The notes under the pieces: generated by a model
Told to the model about the DNA's origin: nothing
The model's input: only the letters and a program-made list of their open reading frames with translations
Database searches by the model: none
Shown here: positions 35,086-44,736 of the stretch, piece by piece
Position numbering within the stretch: the first letter of the stretch is position 1
Layout of the letters: the number at the start of each line of letters is the position of its first letter
Assembly: GCF_002831565.1 (NCBI RefSeq)
Contig: NZ_CP025096.1
Location: 248,001 to 312,000 of the forward strand
DNA length: 64,000 nt
Direction of reading: 5' to 3'
Origin: Spirosoma pollinicola
GTDB taxonomy: Bacteria > Bacteroidota > Bacteroidia > Cytophagales > Spirosomataceae
Translations under genes and position numbers: made by a program

Positions 35086-38000
35086 CTAAAACCCGTACCG
35101 GGCGCCAAGTTGAAATTGATATGGATTTCCACTTAACCCGGATACACCTGCGTTGGTATTGACGGCATATTTATAATTGTTGGTAGTCGTATCGAACCCA
35201 GATCTCGACAGCAGCGTGGTAGCTCCCAGCGCATGGTTAACACCCCATGATTTGTTGATCAGGTTGGCCGTATTAAACAGATCGCCGGAAAGTTCGAGGT
35301 ATTGTTTTTTGAACGTTTTTACTTTGTAGGTCAGGCGCAAATCAACTGTTCCATAAAAAGGGTTCACCCCGCCATTACGTTCAGCAACCTTCCCAAAGCT
35401 ATTACGGATGTAATCTTTTGCACTTTTTTCCACGTTTGGATTGTTCAGAATCGAATTGATGCCGTCTCTCAAATATTGTGGCGTTTCTGCGCTGGTCGGG
35501 TCATACACAAAAGCCAGATCGTTTGTTTCTACGAAATCGCCGTTGATATTGCCATTCACAATCATCGAGTAGCGCGTGCCACTCAGGCCTGAAAACCGGA
35601 ACCCCAGGTTAAATCCGTAGAACGTAGGCGTATTCCCATAAACCACAATTTTGGTCCGGAAATGGTTATCCGAGTAATTCATCTGGTTCAGGGTGCGCGG
35701 GTCGCCAGCCGTGTATTGTACCAGTGTTGCCGTATTGGCTACGTTTCCGTTGTAAGACGTGTTATCCTTGGTCTGGTTCCAGGTATATGAGAAGGCAATT
35801 TCTCCATCTTTGAAATACCGGTAATTGGCATCAACAACAACGGCAGCCTGATTCACTTTACCCAAACTTTCCAGTTGCAGCACGCGGCCTACGTCAGTTG
35901 TTTTACGGCCCAATATCCAGTTTTGGGAACCATTCGACGTCAGAATGGAGGAAGCAGGCACGTAAACGGGCCGGTTGGCTTCCTGCGACAAGGTGAAGTA
36001 CGGCTGATCGACCATATTCTTGTCGATATAGGTGTAGTTGTTCCGGGCGAACGACATATAACCCGCAATACTCATTCTGAAATTACTACTGAAGAAGTGG
36101 CTATACGATCCATTGATTTTATAAACGGTGGGTACTTTGGCGTCCTTGCCATTCATATTGATGGTGTACAGTTTAGGTATGTGGGGATTATTGACCAGAT
36201 CAACACCCGGCGCCGAGGCTGGGTTAGCGCGATAAGCGGGGAAGTTTGGTGTAGGAACCAGATTGCCCGTTACATCAATGCTGGCAATGTGGCTACCGTC
36301 AAACAGCATATTATTGATCATGGAATAAGGGTTCAGGGCTGACCCCAAAATACCACCCCCTACTCGAATGATATCTTTCCCGTTCTGGCGAACATCCCAG
36401 GTGGCCTGTACACGCGGCTGTACCTGAAGGGTAGCCAGTCTGTTATCCGTTCTTAGCCCCAGCGTGTTGAATACCGTTTGATTGAAATTCGGTTTAGTCA
36501 GATAGTCGGTATAGTCCACCCGGATACCCCCTGTAACGTTCAGGCCCGGCGCAACGGTCGTTTGTGCCTGGGCGTAGATGGTAGGAATAAGTACGTTGAA
36601 TTTAACATTGGGTGTGTTACTCAAATAAACATCCCGGGTGAAGCGATAGGGTGCCAAATTCTCAAACGCGGCCAGTCCGGTATACCAGAAACGGCCGTTG
36701 GTTTCACTGCCATAAATGGAATTTTGGTTGCTAAACGTCACACCCGCCCCAAACGTGAAGTTGAATTTATTGGTATTCACGTACACATTGTTAACCAGTT
36801 GGATCAGGTTATTATTAAAATAATCCCCCCCGTATCGCTGTCCGCCCAATTGAATGCTCGTGAACAACGACTTGGTTGAATCGATCGGATTGACAGATGC
36901 TACGTTGGCCACCGTTGCTCTTGGGATATTATCTTCCGGCAACTGGGGGTTGGCATACATTTTATTATACTCCCAGAAGTGCTGAATTTTTAACTCATTG
37001 GTCACCTTCGGATTGATCGTTGTTCGCAACGAAGCCATCAGGCTATTGTTAGAACTTTTACGGGTGCTGTATACTTCATACATGTTGATGGCCGTATTAT
37101 CTCCGTCCGACTGGTTATCCAGATCATAGATATAATTATTGCGGATCGTAAGCAGGTTTTTGGCATTGATCTGCCAGTCAATACGGGCAAAAAGAGCCTG
37201 CGTATTTTTGAAACGGGTAAACTGGCCAAACTGAGGAGCGTTGCCCACACCATATTTGCTCCGGGCGATACTCAGAAACCTGTCTTCGGTAGCTTGAGTG
37301 ACGTTGTAGCGCAAAGCATCGGCAGTTGATTGAATAGGTGCGATTAATAGCGGTTGCGTACTGGCCTGACGGTCCCAGGCAACAAAAAAGTGCAGTTTGT
37401 CTTTAATAATGGGGCCACCCAGTGAAAAGCCGTACTGAGCCGTGTTGAAAGGAAGGTTTCGTTTTTGTTCATTTAGTCCGTAAGGACTTGACAGCCAATT
37501 CGTTCTCAGGAAAGTAAATGCACTGCCGGTCAGTTTATTCGTCCCCGACTTCGTTACCGTACTGATAGTACCTCCCCCGGCGTTTCCGTAGGTAACGTCA
37601 TACTGGTTAGTCACCACCTGAAATTCCCGAACGGCCTCCATCGTAATCGAATAAGCACCGGTAGGCTGTCCACCGGCAATGGTGCTTCGGGCCGCCATAC
37701 CATCAATGGTAAAATTGGTAGCAGACCCTAACTGCCCACCCAGACTATTCCCGGTGGACAGTGGCGAAAGGTCAGCCAAGGTCGAGAAGTTCCGTCCGTT
37801 TACCGGTAGCCGGTTAATATCTTTGGCTGTAATAGCGGTTGACGTACCAATGTTTTCGATCTTGTTGGTTAAGGAGTTTGAGGAAATCACGACCGTTTCC
37901 AACTGCTGGGAGTTTTCGACCAATTTGAAGGATACCTGTAGCAGATCTCCCTGGTTGAGCGCAAACCCGGTTTGTGCCTGAGTGGCCATTCCGACAAATT

Positions 38001-38244
38001 GGACCGTGATGGAATAAGGCGCGCCCAGTGGTAATTCCTTTAAACGAAATTCCCCTTTCTCATTGGACACTGAATTGGCTCTAAAACCGGTCGATTCATT
38101 TTTAATCTGAACGGTCGCCATTTCCAGCGGCTTCCCATCCTGATCGGTTATTTTTCCAGAAATGCCCGCCAGGTTGGTCTGGGCTTTTGAGAGATGAACT
38201 GTAAATAGGAAAAGTACAAAAATAAGCTTTGTAAAATTGAGCAT
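35086..38244 (-). CDS. Oar-like TonB-dependent receptor with CarboxypepD-like domain
   Basis: 1052 residues; signal peptide MLNFTKLIFVLFLFTVHLSKAQ. Residues about 25-110 form the CarboxypepD-like domain (ISGKITDQDGKPLEMATVQI). The plug domain has INRLPVNGRNFSTLADLSPLS, NFTIDGMAARS and YGNAGGGTISTVTKSGTN, the style of Oar-type receptors. A long barrel ends in FQLGARYGF, with a C-terminal Phe. No SusD gene is adjacent. It is followed on the same strand by the YncE-phosphoesterase lipoprotein gene and is divergent from the TPR regulator gene, so its ligand may be a phosphorylated compound; this is inference. Confidence 0.9.
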   Translation of the reverse strand: MLNFTKLIFVLFLFTVHLSKAQTNLAGISGKITDQDGKPLEMATVQIKNESTGFRANSVSNEKGEFRLKELPLGAPYSITVQFVGMATQAQTGFALNQGDLLQVSFKLVENSQQLETVVISSNSLTNKIENIGTSTAITAKDINRLPVNGRNFSTLADLSPLSTGNSLGGQLGSATNFTIDGMAARSTIAGGQPTGAYSITMEAVREFQVVTNQYDVTYGNAGGGTISTVTKSGTNKLTGSAFTFLRTNWLSSPYGLNEQKRNLPFNTAQYGFSLGGPIIKDKLHFFVAWDRQASTQPLLIAPIQSTADALRYNVTQATEDRFLSIARSKYGVGNAPQFGQFTRFKNTQALFARIDWQINAKNLLTIRNNYIYDLDNQSDGDNTAINMYEVYSTRKSSNNSLMASLRTTINPKVTNELKIQHFWEYNKMYANPQLPEDNIPRATVANVASVNPIDSTKSLFTSIQLGGQRYGGDYFNNNLIQLVNNVYVNTNKFNFTFGAGVTFSNQNSIYGSETNGRFWYTGLAAFENLAPYRFTRDVYLSNTPNVKFNVLIPTIYAQAQTTVAPGLNVTGGIRVDYTDYLTKPNFNQTVFNTLGLRTDNRLATLQVQPRVQATWDVRQNGKDIIRVGGGILGSALNPYSMINNMLFDGSHIASIDVTGNLVPTPNFPAYRANPASAPGVDLVNNPHIPKLYTINMNGKDAKVPTVYKINGSYSHFFSSNFRMSIAGYMSFARNNYTYIDKNMVDQPYFTLSQEANRPVYVPASSILTSNGSQNWILGRKTTDVGRVLQLESLGKVNQAAVVVDANYRYFKDGEIAFSYTWNQTKDNTSYNGNVANTATLVQYTAGDPRTLNQMNYSDNHFRTKIVVYGNTPTFYGFNLGFRFSGLSGTRYSMIVNGNINGDFVETNDLAFVYDPTSAETPQYLRDGINSILNNPNVEKSAKDYIRNSFGKVAERNGGVNPFYGTVDLRLTYKVKTFKKQYLELSGDLFNTANLINKSWGVNHALGATTLLSRSGFDTTTNNYKYAVNTNAGVSGLSGNPYQFQLGARYGF

Positions 38245-38604
38245 TGTGTGAGGCTTTTTGTGCCCTCAAAGGTCTCTACAGAAGATTTCCTGGGTGTGAC
38301 TTATATGTTATCTTACTTTAAATAGAACAAGAGTTATGTTTATAAAAAGTAAACATAACCCTTGTTCCAGTTTCAGTCGTTTCCCTTATGCAACTGATTA
38401 CCGTATGCTAGGCCAAAGGTTGATAGGCGATCCCTTTTTTAATTTGTCAGCAGACTGATTGAGTTCGTAATTAAAGAGACACGACAAGTAACTGGTTTTT
38501 AGTGCGTTATCAGACTGGAATAGTATCACACTTGATAACAAAAACTTCATACTGTATCCTGCGGGATACCCGCTAATTTTACGAGTTAGATCAATCCATA
38601 CAGG
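38245..38604. other. divergent control region between receptor and regulator genes
   Basis: 360 bp with no convincing gene; a 70-codon minus-strand frame overlapping it lacks any protein-like signal. It must hold promoters for both divergent genes and contains the inverted repeat at 38325-38367. Confidence 0.5.
38325..38367. repeat. inverted repeat, possible operator or leader hairpin
   Basis: GAACAAGAGTTATGTTTA and TAAACATAACCCTTGTTC form 17 of 18 complementary pairs around a 7-nt loop. It lies 81-123 bp upstream of the receptor start on the minus strand. The AT-rich arms could be a protein-binding site or a leader hairpin. Confidence 0.55.
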
Positions 38605-40314
38605 ATGCATCCTATTTATGCTTTCGCTGCTTTCTCCCTACCTGCTTGCTACCTGCGTTCACGATTAAGGTTTTTAAGTTTAATCGTGTGGATCGTTAGT
38701 TGTTCTGCTATAGTAGCCAAAGCGCAGGCACCTGTTAATACAGAACAATTATCCCGTCAGTATCCCGATTCAGCTTACCGGCTAGTCAAGGTTAGGCTCG
38801 ATAAAGCTATCAGCCAGAGCGATAAGCTGACCGAGGGCGATTGTCTGCAGCAAATAGGGCTTCTGTTCTATCATCAGGGCAGCTACGCACAGGCTATAAA
38901 CTATCTGCTGCAGGCACAGAAAATTTTCATCAGCACGAATGATGGCAATCGCCTTGCCCGCAACCGCAATGAACTTGGCACCGTTTATTATTACAATGAG
39001 CAGGCCGATGGAGCACTTACTCAGTTTAACGAAGCCTTAGCGTTCTACATCAAAAGCCATGATGCACAGGGCCTGGCCCAAACGTATGCAAACATTGGGC
39101 ACATCTACGAAAAACGACACGACCCCAAACAGGCTTACCAGTATCAGAAGCTTGCCCTCACAAATTGTCTGGCGGCAAATGACGTAGCTAGCCTGGCTAA
39201 AATTTACGAGAATCTGGGCAGTATTTTCGAAGATGAAGCCCGGTACGACTCGGCTTACTCATATTACCAGAAAGCACTAACCCTCAGTCAGCAGACCCGT
39301 GATGAAATCGCGCAAATCGAAATTATCAATAATCTGGGCGATGTCTACCGAAAAACAGGCCGCTACCAAAAGGGGCTAAGTCACTCACGTGAAGCCATGC
39401 AACGGGCCACTCGACTGGGCGAAAAGTACCAACTAAGTGCGGCCCTCCGCGACATAGCCAAGACGTACAGACTACTGAGCCAGCCCGATAGCGCCTATAA
39501 TTATCTGGAACGAAGTCGCGATTTAGTCGATGCAATCTATGCGACTGAAAACACCCGGCAGATTGCCTTGTTGCAAACGCTGTATGAGGTGGAGCGGAAA
39601 GACAAGGAAATCGTACAGTTGAACGCCCAAAAACGAATCGACTTCATTATTATTCTGGCGACCAGTATTGTATTGGTATTGATTGGCATTCTTGGAGCCG
39701 TCATCATTAGTCGGCAGCGGCTGAAAATCCGGAATGAACAGGCCCTTAATCAGCAAAACCAGCAGATCTTTCAGACCCAGAACGCATTGATGCAGGTTGA
39801 ATTAAAGAACCAGCAACTGGAAGAAGAAAACCTGAAAGGACAACTCGAATTAAAGCATAAGGAACTTACGACCCATACGCTGCAAATTATTCAGAAAAAT
39901 CAGGTACTCGAAGAGCTGAAAGAAGATTTGACTGCCATACTGAAAGACGATAAACGCGATCAGAAAAAGCAGATCAAACAATTGGTGGATAAGATCAGCC
40001 TGAACTTCAGCCAGGATAAACACTGGGACGATTTCAGAACAATTTTCGATCAGGTGCACCCCTATTTCTTTACGCAGCTGACCCAACAGTTTCCCGACTT
40101 AACCGCCACAGACCTGCGTCAGATTGCTTTACTTAAAATAAATATCAGTTCTGCCGACATGGCTACCTTACTCGGTATTTCGTCGGATAGCCTGCGGGTT
40201 TCCCGATACCGTCTTCGCAAAAAGATTGGCCTTTCGGAAGGGGAATCACTATCGGCCTACATTCAACGGTTCCCTCTTCAGCCGATGCCCTCCCCGGAAA
40301 TCAGTCTGATTTGA
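38605..40314 (+). CDS. TPR / membrane-helix / coiled-coil / HTH regulator
   Basis: 569 residues. An N-terminal hydrophobic segment (LRFLSLIVWIVSCSAIVAKAQ) exports the sensor part. Five or six TPR units follow (ALTQFNEALAFYIKSHDAQG, AYQYQKLALTNCLAANDVAS and others, about residues 80-330). A transmembrane helix is at about residues 348-372 (FIIILATSIVLVLIGILGAVII). A long Gln/Glu/Leu coiled coil then leads to a C-terminal HTH, LRQIALLKINISSADMATLLGISSDSLRVSRYRLRKK. This architecture is common in Bacteroidota as a one-component envelope sensor. Lying between TonB receptor genes on both sides, it is the best local candidate to control the island. Confidence 0.82.
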   Translation: MHPIYAFAAFSLPACYLRSRLRFLSLIVWIVSCSAIVAKAQAPVNTEQLSRQYPDSAYRLVKVRLDKAISQSDKLTEGDCLQQIGLLFYHQGSYAQAINYLLQAQKIFISTNDGNRLARNRNELGTVYYYNEQADGALTQFNEALAFYIKSHDAQGLAQTYANIGHIYEKRHDPKQAYQYQKLALTNCLAANDVASLAKIYENLGSIFEDEARYDSAYSYYQKALTLSQQTRDEIAQIEIINNLGDVYRKTGRYQKGLSHSREAMQRATRLGEKYQLSAALRDIAKTYRLLSQPDSAYNYLERSRDLVDAIYATENTRQIALLQTLYEVERKDKEIVQLNAQKRIDFIIILATSIVLVLIGILGAVIISRQRLKIRNEQALNQQNQQIFQTQNALMQVELKNQQLEEENLKGQLELKHKELTTHTLQIIQKNQVLEELKEDLTAILKDDKRDQKKQIKQLVDKISLNFSQDKHWDDFRTIFDQVHPYFFTQLTQQFPDLTATDLRQIALLKINISSADMATLLGISSDSLRVSRYRLRKKIGLSEGESLSAYIQRFPLQPMPSPEISLI

Positions 40315-40511
40315 CTCCTTCGGTTGGGCTTCACAATTAGGAAACAGTTTGGTAACAATAACATAATGGCTATTATCCCCCTCAATAAAGCACTGAATAT
40401 CAGCAGGATAATTCAAAAATAATCTACTTGTTGCTTTTCTGCATACGGTTATAATCAGCATGTTGCCTTTCTGTTCACGGTTAAAATTTGCCGGGCACCT
40501 TCACTCCCCCC

Positions 40512-40519
40512 CACCTTTG
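40512..40519 (+). promoter_or_regulatory. -7 promoter box for the first TonB receptor module
   Basis: CACCTTTG followed by C, identical to the box before the 14507 gene, 58 bp upstream of the ATG at 40578. A C-rich run precedes it. Confidence 0.45.
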
Positions 40520-40577
40520 CGTCATCAACGACAATGGCCTTGGATAGGCCACGTTGTCATTGCCATTCGCAAACCGT

Positions 40578-43334
40578 ATGAACCGACTAGTACTGATAAT
40601 CGTTTGCCTGCTTCTTGTCTCCAGAACCTGGGCGGGTACCATCCGGGGGCGAGCTATTGATGTCACAACGGGTCAGCCCGTTATTGGGGCCACACTCCTT
40701 CTGGAAAACAGTAAACTGTATGCGGTATCGGGATTAGATGGCTCCTACCTGATAAAAAATGTACCCGTAGGCAGCTATAAAATCCGGGCTAGCTACGTCT
40801 CGTACAAAACGCTAAGCCGCGACATTGAGGTAACAAATCCCGAGCAGATCATTACGCTGGAGTTACCCATGGAGCCTGAAAATGATCGTCAGCTTACCGA
40901 AGTGACGGTGAAAGCCAGACGTGATGGGAGCAGCGACCGTACAGCCCGCGACCTCGAACGGAATGCCCTCCAGGTAACCAACATCGTATCTGGCCGAACC
41001 ATCGAACTCTCCCCCGATTTAACCGTTGCGAATGTCATCCAGCGCGTATCGGGCATTTCCATCGAGCGGAACAGCAACGGCGACGGGCAGTACGCCATTC
41101 TGCGAGGCATGGACAAACGCTACAACTACACGCTCGTCAATGGTGTAAAAATTCCCAGCCCCGACAACCGCTATCGCTACGTTCCACTCGACATTTTCCC
41201 GGCCGAACTTCTGGATCGACTGGAAGTCTATAAAGCCCTGACACCGAGTATGGAGGGCGATGCTGTTGGGGGAGCCATTAATATGGTCATGAAAGATGCC
41301 CCCGACCGGATGACGGTTCTGGCGAATATCTCAAGCGGTTATAGCGAGCTGTTTTTCAACCGGCCGTTTGTAAGTTTCGATGCGAAGCACGTCAATTCGC
41401 AGTCGCCTTACGAGCAGTTTGGTAGCCAGTACAGCGCTAAATTTTCCGATTTCAACAAAGCCTCAACCACCTACACCAGCCAGGCTCCACCCCCAAACTT
41501 ACTCGGCAGTTTTGCCGTAGGTAACCGATTCTTCGACCGGCGATTTGGGATCATGCTGGCGGGCAGTTTGCAAAATACATTCCGCGGTAGCAACAGCCTG
41601 TTTTTCAATGGCGACGTGGTCGATACGCTGCGCGGAATAACCCTCACCAAACAAAGCGAACGGCAGTATTCGGAGCATCAAACGCGCTACGGTCTCCATG
41701 CCAAAATGGATTACCGCCTTAATGAAAACAACAAAATCCAGTGGTTCAATGCCCTTATCAGCCTGGAGAATCAGCAGATTCGGGAAACCAGGTCGACCGA
41801 ACTGGGCATTGGAGGATTCGACCCCGTGCTGGGTAATGCCACCCTTGGTTACGAAACCCGCTCGCGGCTGACGAAGCAGAAAATCTATACCAGCACTCTT
41901 CAGGGTACACACCAACTTACGCCAGCTTTCGGGATCAACTGGTCGGCGGTGTATTCACTGGCCACCAACGAAGTGCCTGATCAGACTTATATACCGTTGC
42001 TGGGTATCCGCAAAAACTTTGTGGATCAACGCACAACCGTCAATGATGGCCAACGCCGTTGGGAGCATAATTCGGATACGGATCTGGCCGGTTACCTGAA
42101 TCTGACACTCAAAACGAATCTGGCAGGCATAGCCGTCGAATGGATGGCGGGTGGCCTCTACCGGGACAAACAGCGGACTAATTTCTATAACAATTACACC
42201 CTGCGGCCCAGCAATCCATTTGCCCAGTACGGCGTCGACTTTACAGACTACAATCAGATTGCCTGGAACATCCAAAACCCGCTCGGTTCGGTCGCTTCGG
42301 CACTGAACTATGATGCAGCCGAGAAGACGGCATCCGGCTATCTGCAATTCCGAACTACCGATCAACCACTCGAAATTACCGGTGGTGTCCGCATCGAGCA
42401 CACCGATCAGGGGTATGCAATGAAATTCCCGATTGGTGAGGATAACCCAACGGGTAGCCAGATTTACACGGATGTGCTGCCGAGCCTGCACTTTCGGTAC
42501 CGGCCGGATGAGCGCACCAACTGGCGGCTGTCTTATTTCCGGTCGCTGAACCGGCCCGGCTTTTTCGAGATTGTTCCCTATCGGATTGTCAATGAAGAAT
42601 ACCAGGAGCGCGGCAACCCGAACCTGAAACGGGCTATTGCCGATAACGTTGATCTGCGTTACGAGTTTTTTCCTCGTCCGCTGGAGCAGTTTATGGTTGG
42701 CCTGTTCTACAAACACATCCAGGACCCAATTGAATATACGCTTCAGAAAGATGCCATCCGTGGTCAGGATCTGTATTATGGACCGGGCAACTTCGGCAAC
42801 GCAACGAACCTGGGGCTGGAGGTAGATGCTATTAAATATTTCCGACAGTGGGGTATAAAAGCAAACTATACCTATACCAACTCCAGCATTACCACGCCCA
42901 AATCGAAGCGTATCCGCAACGCCCAGGGCGATCTGCAAACCATCACCGTTAATCAGACGCGGGCACTTTATGGGCAGTCGGCTCACGTTGCCAACCTATC
43001 GTTGCTCTACAAAGATGCCGCGCATGGCTGGGATAGTCAACTGGCAGCCAGTTACACCGGTGGACGGATCAACACCGTTTCGCAGTTCGTCGATAATGAC
43101 CTCTACCAAAAAGGGTTCATTCAGATGGATGCATCAGCGGAGAAGCGGCTAGGCCGGGGTTTTCTCCTATTTGCCAAAGCCAACAACCTGCTGAATACAC
43201 CCACCGAGATATTCATCAAAAATGCCAGTAGTAAAAATTCCGACGTACCGAATCAGGACCTCTCGGGCAAGACCCTTATCCGGCGCGATTTCTACCAGCG
43301 TTCCTATGTGCTTGGGGTACGTTATAAGCTTTGA
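40578..43334 (+). CDS. TonB-dependent receptor, module A of the phosphate island
   Basis: The ATG at 40578 is preferred to the TTG at 40554 because it gives signal peptide MNRLVLIIVCLLLVSRTWAG. The 918-residue protein has a CarboxypepD-like domain (GRAIDVTTGQPVIGATLLLE, residues about 20-105). Its plug contains LTVANVIQRVSGISIERN, AILRGMDKRYNYTLVNGVKI and MEGDAVGGAINMVM. Barrel strands end in SYVLGVRYKL; the last residue is Leu, not the usual aromatic. It is clearly paralogous to the receptor at 47306. It imports a ligand across the outer membrane using TonB energy. It is followed after 26 bp by a beta-helix lipoprotein gene rather than susD, then a phytase gene. Confidence 0.92.
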   Translation: MNRLVLIIVCLLLVSRTWAGTIRGRAIDVTTGQPVIGATLLLENSKLYAVSGLDGSYLIKNVPVGSYKIRASYVSYKTLSRDIEVTNPEQIITLELPMEPENDRQLTEVTVKARRDGSSDRTARDLERNALQVTNIVSGRTIELSPDLTVANVIQRVSGISIERNSNGDGQYAILRGMDKRYNYTLVNGVKIPSPDNRYRYVPLDIFPAELLDRLEVYKALTPSMEGDAVGGAINMVMKDAPDRMTVLANISSGYSELFFNRPFVSFDAKHVNSQSPYEQFGSQYSAKFSDFNKASTTYTSQAPPPNLLGSFAVGNRFFDRRFGIMLAGSLQNTFRGSNSLFFNGDVVDTLRGITLTKQSERQYSEHQTRYGLHAKMDYRLNENNKIQWFNALISLENQQIRETRSTELGIGGFDPVLGNATLGYETRSRLTKQKIYTSTLQGTHQLTPAFGINWSAVYSLATNEVPDQTYIPLLGIRKNFVDQRTTVNDGQRRWEHNSDTDLAGYLNLTLKTNLAGIAVEWMAGGLYRDKQRTNFYNNYTLRPSNPFAQYGVDFTDYNQIAWNIQNPLGSVASALNYDAAEKTASGYLQFRTTDQPLEITGGVRIEHTDQGYAMKFPIGEDNPTGSQIYTDVLPSLHFRYRPDERTNWRLSYFRSLNRPGFFEIVPYRIVNEEYQERGNPNLKRAIADNVDLRYEFFPRPLEQFMVGLFYKHIQDPIEYTLQKDAIRGQDLYYGPGNFGNATNLGLEVDAIKYFRQWGIKANYTYTNSSITTPKSKRIRNAQGDLQTITVNQTRALYGQSAHVANLSLLYKDAAHGWDSQLAASYTGGRINTVSQFVDNDLYQKGFIQMDASAEKRLGRGFLLFAKANNLLNTPTEIFIKNASSKNSDVPNQDLSGKTLIRRDFYQRSYVLGVRYKL

Positions 43335-43360
43335 AAATCATTACTAACCAATTAATTACC

Positions 43361-44632
43361 ATGAAACAAGTTCTTATTCTAGCCGCTTTCTCCGCTGCCC
43401 TGCTTGTGGGTTGTTCCAAGAGTAGTGACGATACCAGTGCGGTAACCCCTACGCCGACGCCCGTTGTGAAAGAAGCCGTATCGGGCGATGTTTCCGGCAC
43501 CTGGACAAAAGGGAATACCTACAAAATTACGGGACACTTGCAGGTTCCCACCAGCCAGTCCTTAGTGATCGAAGAAGGGGTCAATGTCATTTTCAGCGAC
43601 TCAACGGTAAAGCCTGAGTTCATTGTAAAAGGAAACCTATACATTATGGGTACCTCGGCGAATCCGGTAAAACTTACGGTACCCGATGCCTGGAAAACTG
43701 CCACCAACCAATGGGGTAGCCTATGGGGTGGCATTATTGCGGCCCCTACCTGCGCCGAATTGCTGATCGACAACGCCATCATTGAATATGGCGGAGCAGT
43801 AACAACTGAGAGTTCACCTTCGGTAAAAGCGGGGCTATACAAAGCGGCAGCGGGTAACCACGTTCCAGCCGTCAACTACTCGAACGTAAATGGCAAACTA
43901 GTCATTGTTAACAGCCGGTTGAACAACCAGAATGAAGATGGTTTTTATATTGAAGGGGGCAAGGTCATCATTGCCAACAACAAGATTTATACGCAGGGTG
44001 TATCGGGTGGCGATGCCATTAACATTAAATCGGGTGTTCAGGCCGATGTAGCTTTTAACCTGGTGTATAGCCCCAACACAAACGCGTTAAAACTCTCGAA
44101 CACCGGCGACCGTACACCGCAAGCCTATGTCATTGCTTATAACAACACGGTGCTGAACGCAGGCTGGCGCAGGCCGACCATCAAAGGTGGTTCGATTTGG
44201 GTAGAAATAGCGGTTCGGGCTGAGTTATACAATAACCTGCTGGCCAACGACCGGTTCGGTGTTAAACGGGACCCTAAAAATCCGGAAGATGCCCGTACCA
44301 AAGTGAGTAACAATCTCTATTACGGCGCTACGCAGGATGGCGTTACGGGTTTCCAGCCCACCACCGAAATTCTGACCGGTACCAACGATGTTATCAGCAA
44401 AACCGTTGGCGACAATGATCCGAAGTTTGTGAACTATCCGCTGACTACCGATTCTAAAAACGCGATCTTCAATACGGCCTGGGATTTCCGCCTGCAAGCG
44501 GGTTCGCCTGCTATTGGCAAAGGCACAACGAGCTTTACCCGCCTGTATGCTGATGGGATTTCGTTTGCCAACGGCACACTTTACAAATCACCTGCTCCGT
44601 CAACGACCATTGGCGCCTTCGGTACGAACTAA
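43361..44632 (+). CDS. parallel beta-helix surface lipoprotein, module A
   Basis: The ATG at 43361 gives a lipoprotein signal, MKQVLILAAFSAALLVGC. After a Thr/Pro-rich tether (VTPTPTPVV) come repeated short strands with stacked Asn and Gly turns, such as HLQVPTSQSLVIEEGVNVIF, KLVIVNSRLNNQNEDGFYI, KVIIANNKIYTQGVSG and VAFNLVYSPNTNALKLSN. These are typical of a right-handed parallel beta-helix. The C-terminal block FRLQAGSPAIGKGTTSF is shared with the lipoprotein at 50127. No lyase-type catalytic residues stand out. Its place after the receptor gene suggests a surface ligand-binding partner. Confidence 0.8.
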   Translation: MKQVLILAAFSAALLVGCSKSSDDTSAVTPTPTPVVKEAVSGDVSGTWTKGNTYKITGHLQVPTSQSLVIEEGVNVIFSDSTVKPEFIVKGNLYIMGTSANPVKLTVPDAWKTATNQWGSLWGGIIAAPTCAELLIDNAIIEYGGAVTTESSPSVKAGLYKAAAGNHVPAVNYSNVNGKLVIVNSRLNNQNEDGFYIEGGKVIIANNKIYTQGVSGGDAINIKSGVQADVAFNLVYSPNTNALKLSNTGDRTPQAYVIAYNNTVLNAGWRRPTIKGGSIWVEIAVRAELYNNLLANDRFGVKRDPKNPEDARTKVSNNLYYGATQDGVTGFQPTTEILTGTNDVISKTVGDNDPKFVNYPLTTDSKNAIFNTAWDFRLQAGSPAIGKGTTSFTRLYADGISFANGTLYKSPAPSTTIGAFGTN

Positions 44633-44645
44633 GTTTAAAAAATAT

Positions 44646-44723
44646 AACACAGAGATTACAGAGAAAAACGGAGGCTCACAGAGACCTCAGTGTACCTCCG
44701 TCTTTCTCTGTAATCTCTGTGTT
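44646..44723. repeat. 78-bp inverted repeat upstream of the phytase gene
   Basis: AACACAGAGATTACAGAGAA... at 44646-44674 pairs with 44695-44723 at 28 of 29 positions. The loop contains further CACAGAGA-type units. It ends 13 bp before the phytase ATG and lies inside what is otherwise one gene series. Confidence 0.75.
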
Positions 44724-44736
44724 ACCACTTTTCTAC

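Noticed and set aside
38398..38610. 70-codon minus-strand frame in the divergent region before the TPR regulator
   Set aside because: It overlaps the regulator start, has ordinary non-coding composition and no protein signal.
41955..42986. 343-codon open frame antisense to the module A receptor
   Set aside because: Long, but entirely inside a clear receptor gene with conserved plug and barrel features; it reads as an antisense shadow.
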